Of a stretch of DNA of 64,000 nt, positions 21,736-32,352 are shown one piece after another. The translations under genes and the position numbers were made by a program. Numbering within the stretch: the first letter of the stretch is position 1; each line of letters starts with the position of its first letter. This stretch comes from Distichodus sexfasciatus (taxonomy: Eukaryota; Chordata; Actinopteri; Characiformes; Distichodontidae): the NCBI GenBank assembly GCA_032718565.1, contig JAVGVS010000291.1:61001-125000 (forward strand). Reading direction: 5' to 3'. The notes beneath the pieces are model-generated. The model ran no database searches and was not told where the DNA came from. It saw only the letters and a program-made list of their open reading frames with translations.

Positions 21736-22120
21736 GTGATGCAAAATGATGTTATTAGGTATTTGTTAAATGCATTTCTCCACCCTCATATTGATAGCAA
21801 TGAATGTAAAAATGTAGGATTGCAGCCAGTATCTCTCAGTGGAGTGGAGCAGTTAAAATTAAATCACATGTTTAATGCCATGCACAGCTTAGTTCCCAAA
21901 TATTTATGCTCTCATATAAAAATGGTTCATACATAGCATAATCATCACACTAGGGCAAGTGTTTGTTCAAGTATACTGTAGTGCTCAGAGTCAATAATGC
22001 AGTCAGAAGTACTATGTTCTACACTGGCATTATGTTATGGAATAGTTTGCTACTTTTTAATAAAATTTTTAATATCAGACTAGCTCTTAGAAGTCATGTT
22101 AAAACCTTTTTATGAAACAA
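21736..22120 (+). pseudogene. LINE ORF2 3'-terminal fragment
   Basis: The frame 'MQNDVIRYLLNA', 'LSGVEQLKLNHMFNAMHSLV' and 'PKYLC' is the C-terminal tail that follows the reverse transcriptase in a fish non-LTR element. Beyond the stop at 21936 the homology continues in other frames: 'GIMLWNSL'-like text (TATGGAATAGTTTG) and 'LRSHVKTFL' near 22080. Frameshifts and the missing 5' portion make it a remnant. Clade not decided. Confidence 0.75.
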
Positions 22121-22474
22121 AATTAACCCGTGTCCTTTCGCAGAGTAGTTATTTTTTACTTTATATTATTGTCCTTTTTGTGTGTGTTCTATGTTTTAAA
22201 TCTTGTGTTATAATGTTGTGTTTAATGCATATGTCTTAAGGATCATATTGGAAATAAGTGTTTTCACTTTAACATGTTATCCTATAGCTTGTGATCTAAA
22301 ATATAGTTCCATTTGACAGCAAAAGAATCAGATGGACAACCTGTCATATCTAGAATTATAGAAAAATACAAAATATAGAAATTAAGATAATGTTGGGCTA
22401 TTTTAACAGTCCTAAGCACGTGGCACATGTGATTCAGGCTTCCAAATAAAATTTATAGAAACTGATTGGAAAAA
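22121..22474. other. Probable LINE 3' UTR / AT-rich spacer
   Basis: AT-rich 'TTTTTACTTTATATTATTG' and 'TTTTAAATCTTGTG' sequence follows the LINE frame and could be its untranslated end. No poly-A or duplication defines it. Confidence 0.4.
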
Positions 22475-22784
22475 GGGGGTGGCATGGTGGCGCAGTGGTT
22501 AGCGCAGTTGTGTCACAGCGAGAAGGTCCTGGGTTCGATCCTTGGGTCATCGTAGGGCCTTTCTGTGTGGGATTTGCGCGCTCTCCTTGTGTTTGCGTGG
22601 GTTTCCGCTGGTTGGCTCCTTGGGTTTTTCCCTTAGTCGAAAAGCATGCAATATAGGTTAATTGGTGTGTGTTGCTTCCCGCTTTGCGCCAGTAGTTCCC
22701 CCCGGGATAGGCTCCATTTCCACCTCCCCCCCCCCCCCCCCCACCGGGAACCTGGTTGGGATTAAGCAGTTTGGATAGGAATAG
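22475..22784 (+). mobile_element. tRNA-derived SINE (family B), plus, full head
   Basis: Starts GGGTGGCATGGTGGCGCAGTG with A box TGGCGCAGTGG and B box GGGTTCGATCC, then 'GGGCCTTTCTGTGTGGGATT', 'TGCGTGGGTTTCC', 'GGTTAATTGG', 'GGGATAGGCTCCA' and 'AAGCAGTTTGGATAGGAATA'. A 17-base C-run (22726-22742) has expanded inside the body. Same family as 2073-2391. Confidence 0.9.
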
Positions 22785-23596
22785 TTGCAAAAAGGGTTGC
22801 ATAAATTACGACAAGGGTATATTCTGGGTAACACTTTTCATTCACATTACTAACCAGGCTTGCACTTTGGCAGACTGCTAATTTAGTGGCACATTTGTTA
22901 ATTAAAATCAAATGAGAAACAGATCTGGAGTAATATCGTTTGGAAATCAGTATTTTGTCTAAAAATGGCATAAATGTAAATGTGCTTTGTGCATATGTTA
23001 CACTGACTGAAGAATAGAGACTTACACCAGAGTGCTGTGCAGATGGCTATCCCTGAATACAAATGACGCTGAACACTAATTGAATGTGGAAGTGTTAGCA
23101 CAGTCAGTATGCATAAGCGTACACTAAGCATTGTTGCCCGCAGTGCAATGTGCCAAATCACATAATGTGCATCATCTTAAGCCAGGTCCAAGGTTGTCAT
23201 TCTGAATATGCTGAAGCATGACTGCTAACATAACTGGATTGGTTGAGGATAATGTTACTGTGGGGATAATGTAGCTGGTGAAGTACAAACTCGAAGGGTT
23301 GTGGATAATGTTTCTAAAGGAAGAATGTTGTTGTTAAGAGATTAGTGAAATAACTGATAACATGTCTGGTATGGGATACTGTGAGTGGTAGGATGATATA
23401 GCGAAGGAAGAGATGTGAGGGTTTATGCGGTGGACAGAATGACGTGTCAAGGCCATCGTAACGGATGAGGATAACATGCTTCCTAGGTAATGACATGGTC
23501 TGGTGTGGGGGTCATGTCTGCCCTGCTTGGGGGATAACAAGACCGGTGGAATAAATCATCTCAGATTGAAAATACCACCATTAGTAAGAGATAATG
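22785..23596. other. No gene seen; weak GGATAAT-phrased repeat
   Basis: Between 23245 and 23540, G-rich phrases GGATAATG or GGATAACA recur about six times at irregular spacing, perhaps a decayed minisatellite. Elsewhere no feature. Confidence 0.35.
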
Positions 23597-23785
23597 AAGG
23601 TGAGTTATTATTTGTCATTATGGACACACCACAGCACTACAACCAAATATGACCTCTGCATTTGACCCATCCGTGAAGGAGCAGTGGGCAGCTGACATAG
23701 GCAGCACCCGGGGAGCAGTGCTTGGGGACGGTACCTTGCTAATGAGTACCTCAGTGATACCTTTACCAGTCCTGGGATTCGAACT
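23597..23785 (-). mobile_element. SINE family A, minus, head degraded
   Basis: Tail, 'ATGACCTCTGCATTTGACCC', 'GAAGGAGCAGTGGGCAGCTG', 'GGTACCTTGC' and 'GGGATTCGAAC' (B box in reverse) are present. The A-box end is replaced by unrelated sequence. Confidence 0.9.
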
Positions 23786-23789
23786 GCCC

Positions 23790-24630
23790 TAAAGCACCGC
23801 ACCCAACGTGATAATCTGAAAGGTACTAGACAATATTAACACTAGAAGACCATGTGACTTGTACTGGATAATCAGTATAGGACATAGCCTTTGGTTCAGT
23901 TTTATTATTGAAAATGTATCGTACGTGACTGGAAGCATGGACATTTTAAAAGTAACAGTTGAAACGCAGATGATGTCTGAGCTACACAAGCATATTTTCA
24001 ACCAACATGGCTATCTATGCAGAAATATGTCATTAATTGTCTGCTTATGTAATGCAAAAAATTAGAAGGGCCTACAAGGGCAAAGGTATCTGCCTTTCAT
24101 CGACAAGAAGTTAGTGCATATTTTTGATGATGCCTCAAATATCAAGACGATTTGACTTACCTCGTACCTTTCTTCATCCAAGCAATCCACTGTCTTCTTT
24201 TTGCAAATGATATTCAACTTTCATTGACATTTACAGGTTCACAATGTGCAGAACAAATCACAGTCACTCATTATATAATATGGAAAATAAAATATAAATA
24301 GCAGACTAAGGTCTGAGGGGATCAAAATGAGAAGTTTCTGCTCTTGTTTTGCATGAACTGGTTTGAACTCCATTGAAATGTGACATTTACAGAAACTGAA
24401 ATCAAACATTAGACAAATAACAGGCTGTGTCTAGCGCTACTCGTAGTCTTGAAAGCTCACCTGGTATTGATGTTGCCGTTTCATATCACTATTCTTTTCT
24501 TTGAAATGACAATCTGTACTCAATTAAAAGGAGAAAACGTATAGCAGCTCCTATGAATCACAAACGACTAACTGTTGAGATTTTTTATTTTTTCCTCCAA
24601 ACACACACGCTCTTCTTGGATGGTGTTGGT
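23790..24630. other. No gene seen
   Basis: Ordinary AT-rich sequence with no recognised repeat or exon. Confidence 0.45.
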
Positions 24631-24635
24631 TTTAA

Positions 24636-24880
24636 GGCAGTAGGTGGCGTAACAGTAGGGTGGTCGCCCTGTGATCAGAAGGTCGCAGGTTCGAATCAGT
24701 AAAGTTACCACTGAGGAACTCATGAGCAAGGTACCGTCCGCAAGCACTGCTCCCAGGCGCTGCCCTTGTTAAGTCCCCACTGCTCCTTCACAGATGGGTC
24801 AAATGCAGAGGTCACATTTCGTTGTGGTGCACTGTGTGCTGTGCTATGTTCACAGTTACAAATCATCACTCACTTTCACT
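24636..24880 (+). mobile_element. SINE family A, plus, near full length
   Basis: Head GGCAGTAGGTGGCGTAACAG, B box GGTTCGAATC, 'CTCATGAGCAAGGTACCGTC', 'CACTGCTCCTTCACAGATGG', 'ATGCAGAGGTCACATTTCG' and the terminal CACTTTCACT are all in order. A few bases after the B box are deleted. Confidence 0.93.
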
Positions 24881-24889
24881 CTAGCTGTT

Positions 24890-24965
24890 AAATCCTTCCT
24901 CCAGCGCTACCACCAGTGGATTCTTGAGCAAGACCCTTGACCCTTAGCTCATGTTTACACATAGC
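24890..24965 (+). repeat. SINE/retroposon tail fragment
   Basis: 'CCACCAGTGGATTCTTGAGC' and 'AAGACCCTTGACCCTTAGCT' are a phrase I know from fish SINE bodies (settling of 'GGTTCTTGAGCAAG'). Short and unbounded. Confidence 0.4.
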
Positions 24966-25806
24966 TGGGTATTTACATAAACGGCTGTTTCCCCCGCTCT
25001 GCTTTTATTAAGTTTTCATTTTCAAAGTATTCATTTACATTTACATAAATATGCCGTCAAGAGCATTATGAGCACGCCAAACCTACATGCTGCAGTGTAA
25101 CAAGAAGCATAAAGTTATGTTAGCCAATCAGAATCCTGAAAACAACAAAACAATGAATGACACAACTTCCTTTTCCAATAACGATCAGACAAACCAACTG
25201 TATACAAATGTCACACAGCTGACGCTAATTTTCTGTCGCATTCTGTGATGTTTGAAAACGTATGAGGTATTTAAGACACACACACAATAGAACTAAACAC
25301 ATCATAATTTTAAGAATACTGCATTTCACTTGTTTACACAGATTCACAGAATCCAGTGTTTTGAAAAACCTTCACTTTGGAGGACATTTAAAAAAAATAT
25401 CCATTTGAGTTGGGTAAAAATCTGTTTACGTGTTAACAAAAGGCCCAAGCGTATAAAAATATGTTTATAAAAATATCTAGATAATTTTAGTATAATCATG
25501 CCCTTAATTATGCCAGGAGGACTGTTTTGAATAAGATCAGAGCCAGGATTTTAGGGTAAAGAGCCAAATCTGTTTTTATTGACTAAGGTAGGGACTAATG
25601 GAGCCTTTAATCTAATTTTACTCCATCACCCTGCAAAACATGAAAGTTTACAACAATGAGTTAAGACTCTCCCTGTAACTAAGAAATTATAGTTGCCCGG
25701 GTAAGACCATCTGCTAAATGCGGTAATTGTAAATACCTGGAATTCTCCATCAGTTTTCTAGAAGAAGAAGAATCCTTTTGGATGAGAAGTGAAACGTCTT
25801 CTGGAG
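24966..25806. other. No gene seen
   Basis: AT-rich sequence without recognised feature. Confidence 0.45.
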
Positions 25807-26298
25807 AAGTTGGTGGCGTAACGGTAGGGTGTTCGTGTCTGTGATCTGAAGGTTGCAGGTTTGAATCCAGATTGCCACTGAGGTACTGATGAGCAAGGTA
25901 CCTTGGGGGCGGTACCTTGGGTTGGTCAAGTCAAAGTCAACTTTATTGTCATCTCTGCTATATACTGTACAGATACATAGAGAGACGAGACGACGTGGCT
26001 CCAGGTTATTTCCAGTGCAAACAAACAAAGAACAGTAGAACAGAGAATAAATAGGCAGTGGCACAACTAGGCACATGGGATAGACAATTAATACTAAAAT
26101 ATACATTAAACATTATACATTTTAAACCAGACAATATACAATATACATTTTAAACTAGACAGGGATTTCTTTTTTTTTTTTTCTTTTTTAAAAAAAAAAT
26201 ATATATATATATATAATTAGAGGCTACTGCCCCCAAGCAGTTTGTTAGCTGTGTGTTGCTGGTGTGTTCACAATGACAAATAATCACTCACTTTCACT
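25807..26298 (+). mobile_element. SINE family A split by an insertion
   Basis: The head and B box (AGTTGGTGGCGTAACGGTAG, GGTTTGAATCC) run to about 25925. The body and tail resume at 26221 (CTGCCCCCAAGCAG, TGTGTTCACAATGACAAATA, TCACTTTCACT). The 295 bp between are an unrelated retroposon tail plus a T/A/AT-rich run, so the SINE was in place first. Confidence 0.85.
25926..26220 (-). mobile_element. Retroposon 3' end inserted in a SINE, minus
   Basis: Starts GTCAAGTCAAAGTCAACTTT and continues 'ATTGTCATCTCTGCTATATA'. Matches 18463-18645 and, on the other strand, 37070-37198. It ends in TTTTTTTTTTTCTTTTTT, AAAAAAAAA and ATATATAT (26169-26212), low-complexity DNA at its far edge. Confidence 0.75.
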
Positions 26299-27130
26299 AA
26301 AAGTCCAGCTCAAGCGCTCAAGATTACCTTGTCCTGAATGACTGAGGAGGAGTTCTGATGGCTAGATCAAGCTGGAACAACTTGGAGTTAAAGGTCTGGC
26401 TCAAGGGCTCAATTGTTGGACTGCTGTAAGCAGGACAGAGCCTCCAACCTGCAACTTCTTGATCCGTAATCCTACCACTAGATCACAATGACATAGTTTC
26501 ATGAATTGTTCATGAAAATACATTGTATTTTATGAACTATTCATGAAGTGGTTCTTACCTGTTTTACCGTGCTTGCCTTCTCCTGTTTACAGTAGACTGT
26601 CTTGTGATTTTGACCTTATTTGGCCTCTTGGAGCTTGTCTCTGACTTTATATTTTGTGTTTTTGACCCTTGCCTCTCTCTGGTTTTGGCAGATGCCTGAT
26701 ATAAAAAATATAATTGATTTTACTTGAACTCCACACCTGGCACCCTGGTCTGTTAACCTGACATTGTGCAGGATATTTTTGATGATTTGATGGGCTCACT
26801 CAATATGTCCCACCTTCCTCCACTATTGATTGCTTTCTGATGTTATTTTTTATTTATTTTTTTTTCTTGAATCACCTGAATGCACCCTTGACTTCTGTAG
26901 GGTAAGTGAACGGTGAGAGCAAGGCCTTCCTGTGGGTGGAACCGTTCCACTGAGCTGAGGTCAGCTTTGCATAAAGACTATGATAAGCACGGATATAAAC
27001 CATATGTTGGGGCTTATTAGCCGCTTCACTGCATCTCCTCCAACTGAGATATGTGACAAAATTCTCTGATGCATTATGGGATTGAATGCTGCTTCCCTGC
27101 CTGAATGGATCAGGTATCATCGGGTTGACA

Positions 27131-27132
<2 letters not shown>
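26299..27132. other. No gene seen
   Basis: A degraded SINE-like phrase ('CAACCTGCAACTTCTTGATC..CCACTAGATCAC') lies near 26450-26490. No exon recognised. Confidence 0.4.
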
Positions 27133-27166
<34 letters not shown>

Positions 27167-27439
27167 CCATGTTTTTATGCGTTGCGGGGACCTTTTTGGG
27201 CCTTTATGTCCCATAAAATCACCTTTAACTGTTTTTTGGGCTTTGTGGGGACATTTGAGAGGTCCGCATGAGGAAAAATGACTTTATAGAAAATGTGCAA
27301 GTTTTATTTGAGAAGCTAAAAGAGATAAAAGAGGTGCATTTGGTTACTGAGGTTAAGGTTAGGGTTAGGATTAGCTGTAGAGGTAAATACATCTAATCAT
27401 TATGGGAGTCTATAAAACGTCCCCACAGTGATAGTTGTA

Positions 27440-27496
<57 letters not shown>
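27133..27496 (+). repeat. GT-flanked 'GTGGGGACATT..GGTTAGGGTTAGG' repeat, copy 2
   Basis: (GT)16 at 27133-27164 is followed by 'GGGGACCTTTTTGGGCCTTT', 'GGGCTTTGTGGGGACATTTG', 'AAAAATGACTTTATAGAAAA', 'GGTTACTGAGGTTAAGGTTA' and 'CATTATGGGAGTCTATAAAA', then (GT)27 at 27442-27496. Block order is identical to 4224-4560, including the GT runs on both sides. Confidence 0.85.
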
Positions 27497-27498
<2 letters not shown>

Positions 27499-27863
27499 AT
27501 GTGAGAGAGAGAGAAACACAATGTGACAGACCAAGTCGAGTTCCTCGTCCTATCCTCCTGGAGCATTCAATAGAATTCCTGCCTACATACATTATTGACT
27601 GTAAGGAAGAGTACAGAAGCTAACACAACCAGCCACACACACACACACAGACACGAGACACAGCAAAGCCACAACAACTTAACACAGTGTGTTTTTACAT
27701 GACAATAAACAACATCTACTAACACTTATGACAAGTTTAGTTGTTCTTGTGTACAGCATCATCCAGAATCCTCCTCTTTTCAGTCCTGAACTAAAGCATT
27801 AGTTTCAACATCAAGGCCTTTTGATTGATTTAGTTATAGGATTGTGAACAGGCTGCAGTATGA

Positions 27864-27869
<6 letters not shown>
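27497..27869. other. No gene seen
   Basis: Short CA run near 27636-27650; otherwise ordinary sequence. Confidence 0.45.
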
Positions 27870-27895
<26 letters not shown>

Positions 27896-28410
27896 TGAAA
27901 GAAAGAAGGAAAAAGGAGATTGATACAGCAGAGAGAGAGATCGAAAGAAAGTGATATAGTGACAGAGAGAGAGAAACAGACAGATAGATGGAGATGGACA
28001 GAGAAAGAGAGGGAGAGACACACACACAGACAGAAATCGACAAAAATAGAGACAGAGAGATTGAGAAGATGGAAGGAGTTGGAGATAAAGAGAGAGAGAC
28101 AAACAGATGGACAGACAGAGAGAATGGTAGAGAGAGAGAGGGAGGGAGGGAGGGAAACAGATAGACAGACAAAAGGAGATGGACAGAGAAAGAGAGGGAG
28201 AGACACACAGACAGAAATCGACTAAAATAGAGACGGAGAGATAAAGAGGACTGACAAAGAGAGAGAAGAAAGAGACAGAATGAGACTGACAGAGATACAC
28301 ACAGAGAGAGTGAAAGCCCTGACATAGGCACATAGAGATATGAAGAGAGAGTTTGTAATAAAAAAAGATAGACAGAGAGAGAGAAGGAGGGAGAGAGAGT
28401 TTCACCTTAA
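27870..28410. repeat. Long polypurine GA/GACA tract
   Basis: About 540 bp in which the plus strand is nearly all purines with scattered CACA and GATAGACA. A 75-bp phrase (GGAGATGGACAGAGAAAGAG..) is repeated near 27990 and 28176. Long Ser/Leu-rich minus-strand frames and Glu/Arg-rich plus-strand frames come from composition. Confidence 0.9.
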
Positions 28411-28758
28411 AGTGAGAACAAAAGGCAGAAGTGAGGACTGGAGAAGCTGTGAACACCTGCAGCTAAACCGAGGAGATGTGATTACTGCAGTGAGTTTGTA
28501 CGGGTTATTGTACAGACTGACAAACTTGGCGTGAATCCCTGCTGAGGTTTGACACACATTGCTCAACCAGAGGAAGCACCGCAGGTCTGCCTGGGACAGC
28601 ACACAAGAGGCCATGAAGCTGTCGTCGAAAATATGTCTAGATGAGGTACACAGGCCACAAGAAATACAAACAGTAAATGACCACAGCGTAGGGCTCAATG
28701 CAGGAAGGAGTGAGCACAACGTTGAAATGAAGAGAGAATTTGGATGTGTCACCATGAT
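28411..28758. other. No gene seen
   Basis: Mixed sequence. A minus-strand frame of 132 codons (28402-28800) overlaps SINE tail and has no recognisable motif. Confidence 0.35.
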
Positions 28759-28970
28759 AAAAGTGAGTAAATATTTGTCAATATGAACACACCACAGCAT
28801 TTGACCTATCTGTGAAGGAGCAATGGGCAGCTTTTGGCAGCACCTGGTGAGCAGTGCTTAGAGACAGTACCTTACTCATGAGAACTTCATTGGTACCTTT
28901 ACCGGTCCAGGATTCGACTTTCCAATCACAGGGTCAACTCCTTAACCATTACCAACGCTACCAACTGCCC
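28759..28970 (-). mobile_element. SINE family A, minus, nearly complete
   Basis: From tail (AAAGTGAGTAAATATTTGTC) through 'GAAGGAGCAATGGGCAGC' and 'GGATTCGACTTTCC' to the head 'CGCTACCAACTGCCC'. A short internal deletion removes the segment before 'CATTTGACC'. Confidence 0.9.
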
Positions 28971-28984
28971 CAGCAATGTTGTGT

Positions 28985-29365
28985 TGCTGTAGTTTGATGG
29001 ATCGTCACACCTCTTTTGTAGTAGTTGACAATGGCAAACTTGTGGCAAACATATTCTGGCAAACTCCACTGTTTGTCACAAATTAAGTGAAAGTGAGTGA
29101 TTATTTGTCATTGTGAACACACCACAGCACAAATGTGACCTCTGCATTTAACCCATCCATGAAGGAGCAGTGGGCAGCCAACAAGCGCCCAGGGAGCGGT
29201 GCTTGGGGACGGTACCTTGCTCATGAGTACCTCAGTCGTAACTTTACTGGCCCTGCGACCTTCTGATCATGGGGGCGAACACGCTACCGTTGCGCCACCA
29301 ACTGCCCAAATTAACCACACGTTTGCCGCAAAGCTGCTGCAAAATTGTTTGTAAGGGTGCTGTTG
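28985..29365. repeat. TGGCAAAC-rich repeat interrupted by a SINE
   Basis: 'GACAATGGCAAACTTGTGGC' and 'TTTGTCACAAATTA' on the left, and 'CACACGTTTGCCGCAAAGC' on the right, flank a SINE at 29087-29307. Shares vocabulary with 1800-2062. Confidence 0.5.
29087..29307 (-). mobile_element. SINE family A, minus, with 7-bp duplication
   Basis: Complete family A from GTGAAAGTGAGTG to GCGCCACCAACTGCCC. AAATTAA flanks it on both sides (29080-29086 and 29308-29314), an exact target-site duplication that shows retroposition into the TGGCAA repeat. Confidence 0.95.
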
Positions 29366-29597
29366 GCCCATTCTTGAAGGAGCAGTGGGCAGCTTTAGGC
29401 AGCAGTGCTTGGGGACAGTACTCATAAGTAAGGATGGCACCGATCTGATACGTGGATGGGATCAGTATCGGACTTTAAAAAGTGGTATTGTGTCATGTTA
29501 ACACATCAGCGGAGAACCTCAGTGGTACCTTTCCCAGTCCAGGACTTGAACCAGCAACCTTGGGGCAAACTCCCTAACCGTTACACTACTCCAACTG
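29366..29597 (-). mobile_element. SINE family A, minus, interrupted
   Basis: 'TTCTTGAAGGAGCAGTGGGC' and 'GTGCTTGGGGACAGTACTCA' are followed by about 84 unrelated bp (29429-29512), then 'ACCTCAGTGGTACCTTTCCC' and the head 'CCAACTG'. The inserted piece resembles the ends of the family at 35413 and 43863 ('ATGGCACCGATCTGATAC', 'ATCAGTATCGGACTTT'). Confidence 0.85.
29429..29512. mobile_element. Short 'GGCACCGATCTGATAC' element inside a SINE
   Basis: 84 bp containing GGCACCGATCTGATACGTGG and 'GGATCAGTATCGGACTTT'. It is likely a fused-ends (internally deleted) form of the element at 43863-44420. Confidence 0.6.
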
Positions 29598-30779
29598 TAG
29601 TGTAATGAAATATGAAATTGCTAAAACTAAGGTAATTTAAAAAATATATCTGGAAAATGACTGTTACAATTTAAAACAGTATCTGAACAGTGTTGAAAAT
29701 CAAGTTGTTATAATTGTGTCTGAATCTAGGACACGAGTGTTCCAAAAGCCTCAAAACAGCTTATTAAGCACGGGAACAACTCAGCGTGTAAAGCAGAGAA
29801 GTGAAACCAAATCAATTTCATTTTAGGCTTGAAATTGAATCGACTATAAAATGGGAAATAAATGGTCTACTGCCTGATGGTTTATGAGTGTGCTGGAGAA
29901 AGCTGACTGAGTTCACATAAGAGCAGATGGATCTGTATTGATGATTCCTTCTTGTTCATTGGTTTAAACGTCTTGATTCTATATTCTATATTATCAGACA
30001 TCGAAGCAGGAGGTGAAGGAAATGGCCACATGGCTAGTTTGGGGAGAAATTTGTACATTTGGAGATCTGGAGATATAAAGTAGTGTAGATGTGTAGTTTT
30101 GTACCAGCAAAGGTGAGTCATTTCCGAATCTCTGGACTTCTTTTATTCTGCAGCTCCTAAACTCTTGAGTTATGCTGTTGTTTCAGGGACCAGAAATTCT
30201 CTCGTAAGAATGTAAAACATTTCAGAAATCGCTGTGATTCAGTGCTAAATACCTAACACAAAATTTCCAAAATGATCAACAGCATTTTACATGTGGAATG
30301 TGGAGAGCTGTTGTACTGTCCATCTCGTAGTCCTATGTGTATTGTTTGTGTGTGTGTGTGTGTGTGGGTTTACCCATGCATACACATCTCTGCGAGGACC
30401 AAACCTTTCCACATGTGGTGTTTGTGAGGATCAGCTTCTTCATTAAAAGATAGGATGTGTCAGAATTTTGCGACTTTTTGAAGTGATTTTTGCATGCAGG
30501 ATTCGGCCCTTATTAGAAAGTTTTGACATTGAGTGAAAGTCCTTACAAAAACAATCAGGAATAAATAAAGGAATAAATAAATTGTGTGTTTGCTGCAAAT
30601 GAAAGTAAAGTTTGAAGAAAACATTCATCATTTTTTTCCATTAAAATCATTATTTCTATCTCTGATAATGTCTGCATGTCCTGCTTATTTGCTATATTAC
30701 CTATTCAGACTAATTTCATGTGTTTTTCCATTGAAGACAAGAAAATGGTGTGATCCAAAACTTTTGAGTCATAGTGTAT
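29598..30779. other. No gene seen
   Basis: GT run near 30347-30367. No exon recognised. Confidence 0.45.
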
Positions 30780-30885
30780 GCATATATGCTTACTGTGTCC
30801 TTATTTGTTCTCTTTCTAGTAGAGATGACAAAGTTTATTTTGACTTTGATCTTGTAATCTTGTGTGATTTTGCCTTTATTAGATA
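30780..30885 (+). repeat. Retroposon 3' tail (..TTTATTTTGACTTTGA), plus
   Basis: 'TTCTAGTAGAGATGACAAAG' then 'TTTATTTTGACTTTGATC' match the reverse complement of the tails at 18463 and 25926. Confidence 0.6.
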
Positions 30886-31919
30886 AAGCCATGTCCTAAT
30901 ATTCATAAAAATACATTTTCCCACTAGGCTTTTCTTAAGCCCACTCCGGTCTTACGCAGAATTTCATTAAAAGATGACTTTTATTGCAGCTTTTTGGACA
31001 CAGACGGAGCTTTACACTAAATCTGAGGATTTCTCTACAATCTGCACTGATTGTGTAATTTAGCCCCATACTAGTCTCAACCGGTGTCCAGAAAACCCTC
31101 CCGAATTGAAGCGTCAGCTCCGCTGAATCTTAAGTGTGTCAGAGTCTGGTGAAGTTAGTGAAATGCGGGATCCCTGTGCAGGCTTTTCCTCTGCGCTCCC
31201 CGGAGTCGGGCTCGATCTCACTTTGAAGCCTCTCCTGAGCGTGAGCAGCAGCGCATTCCACTGCGATTTAGGCATAACTGCAGCACTTAAGAATCTCTCC
31301 TCGTCTCCCGCTTTCACTTAAGACGCACACCACGGGGCAAAGGCAGCGGAAGAAAGTTGAAAGCGCTTTTGAAAATTCCCCCGTGTGTGTCGTGGTCGGA
31401 TGGGGAGGGTGGGAAACGAGGCCCACCGCTCCTTTGGAGGAAAAAAGAGCTTTATACAGGACTCATTTAATTATCCCCCCATTTGAGGAGGAGGAGTATG
31501 TGAAGGTGTCAGTTTGTGGGTTTTGCTTCGCTTTGATAGTTCAGGCCGGCTCCGGGCTTGTATCGGGGGAAGGAATATCGACATGACATGTTTCTATTAA
31601 AGCTCATTATTCAGACGAAGATGTGCCAAATAATACAGCTTTGCTTTATGAAAAGGATCAGTTCCAGATTAGCCTTGCTGTGCCAGTTCATATTGCTGGC
31701 AGCAGCTCTGTTGTAGTGGGTGGACATTGTTCATTTACCATCTGAATTGCTTTCATTAGGGAAATAATAGACAACGCACCTTGAAAACACTTGAACGCTC
31801 ATAGACATCATTTGCAATAATTGTTGCTTTAATATTATTTTCAGCTTTTCAGCTGATGTTATTTTTGTTAATCGCTCTGCTCAATCCTTTCAGCCAAATG
31901 CCAAAGATATCCATTAATC
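30886..31919. other. Unremarkable, partly GC-rich sequence; possible host non-coding DNA
   Basis: Free of the repeats that fill the rest of the window. 31090-31570 is relatively GC-rich, and 31600-31900 carries even-composition sequence such as 'CAATAATTGTTGCTTTAATA'. Short open frames exist (31114-31317 minus, 31383-31586 plus) but none shows a domain. It could be host regulatory or 5' untranslated DNA; I cannot tell. Confidence 0.35.
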
Positions 31920-32320
31920 ATCCATAACATTATGACCATACACTAAATATTGAGCAGATCTGAGCTTACGCAGCTCTATACCCAACAACTGTGATGCTCT
32001 AAGTGTTCTGACACCTTTCTATCAGAACCAGGATGAACATTTTCAGCTATTTGAGCTACTGCAACTGACCACTGCTGAGCAGGAACATCGCACAAGAGCT
32101 GCAGTTTTAGAGATGCTCTGAGCCAGTCGTCTGGCCATGTTCCCAATTTGGCCTTTGTAAAGTCACTCAAATCCTCACGCTTGCCCAGTTTTAATGCTTC
32201 CAACACATCAACTTCAAAGACAGAATGTTTACTTGCTGCCTTATAAATCCCACGCTCCGCCAGGTGCCTTTGTAAATAGGCAATTTTTACATTACGACCA
32301 CTTATCACCTGTAAGTACTA
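31920..32320 (-). pseudogene. Tc1-like transposase N-terminal fragment
   Basis: On the minus strand, 'LGKREDLSDFTKAKLGTWPDD' (first 20 given: LGKREDLSDFTKAKLGTWPD) and 'VAQIAENVHPGSDRKVSEH' are the start of a Tc1/mariner transposase and part of its paired helix-turn-helix region. The segment between the two helices is deleted or shifted, and the catalytic DDE half is absent. CATAACATTATGACCA near 31927 and ACATTACGACCACTTATCAC near 32290 look like the two ends. Confidence 0.75.
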
Positions 32321-32352
32321 CATACTTTAACCCACATACTGTAGGTTATATT

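Noticed and set aside
22475..22560. tRNA gene, suggested by A- and B-box sequences
   Set aside because: Cloverleaf pairing is not kept and the sequence continues into SINE body; the same applies to all family A heads.
27811..28456. Minus-strand frames of 131-208 codons rich in Ser, Leu, Cys
   Set aside because: They translate the polypurine tract; the composition is that of a GA repeat and no domain is present.
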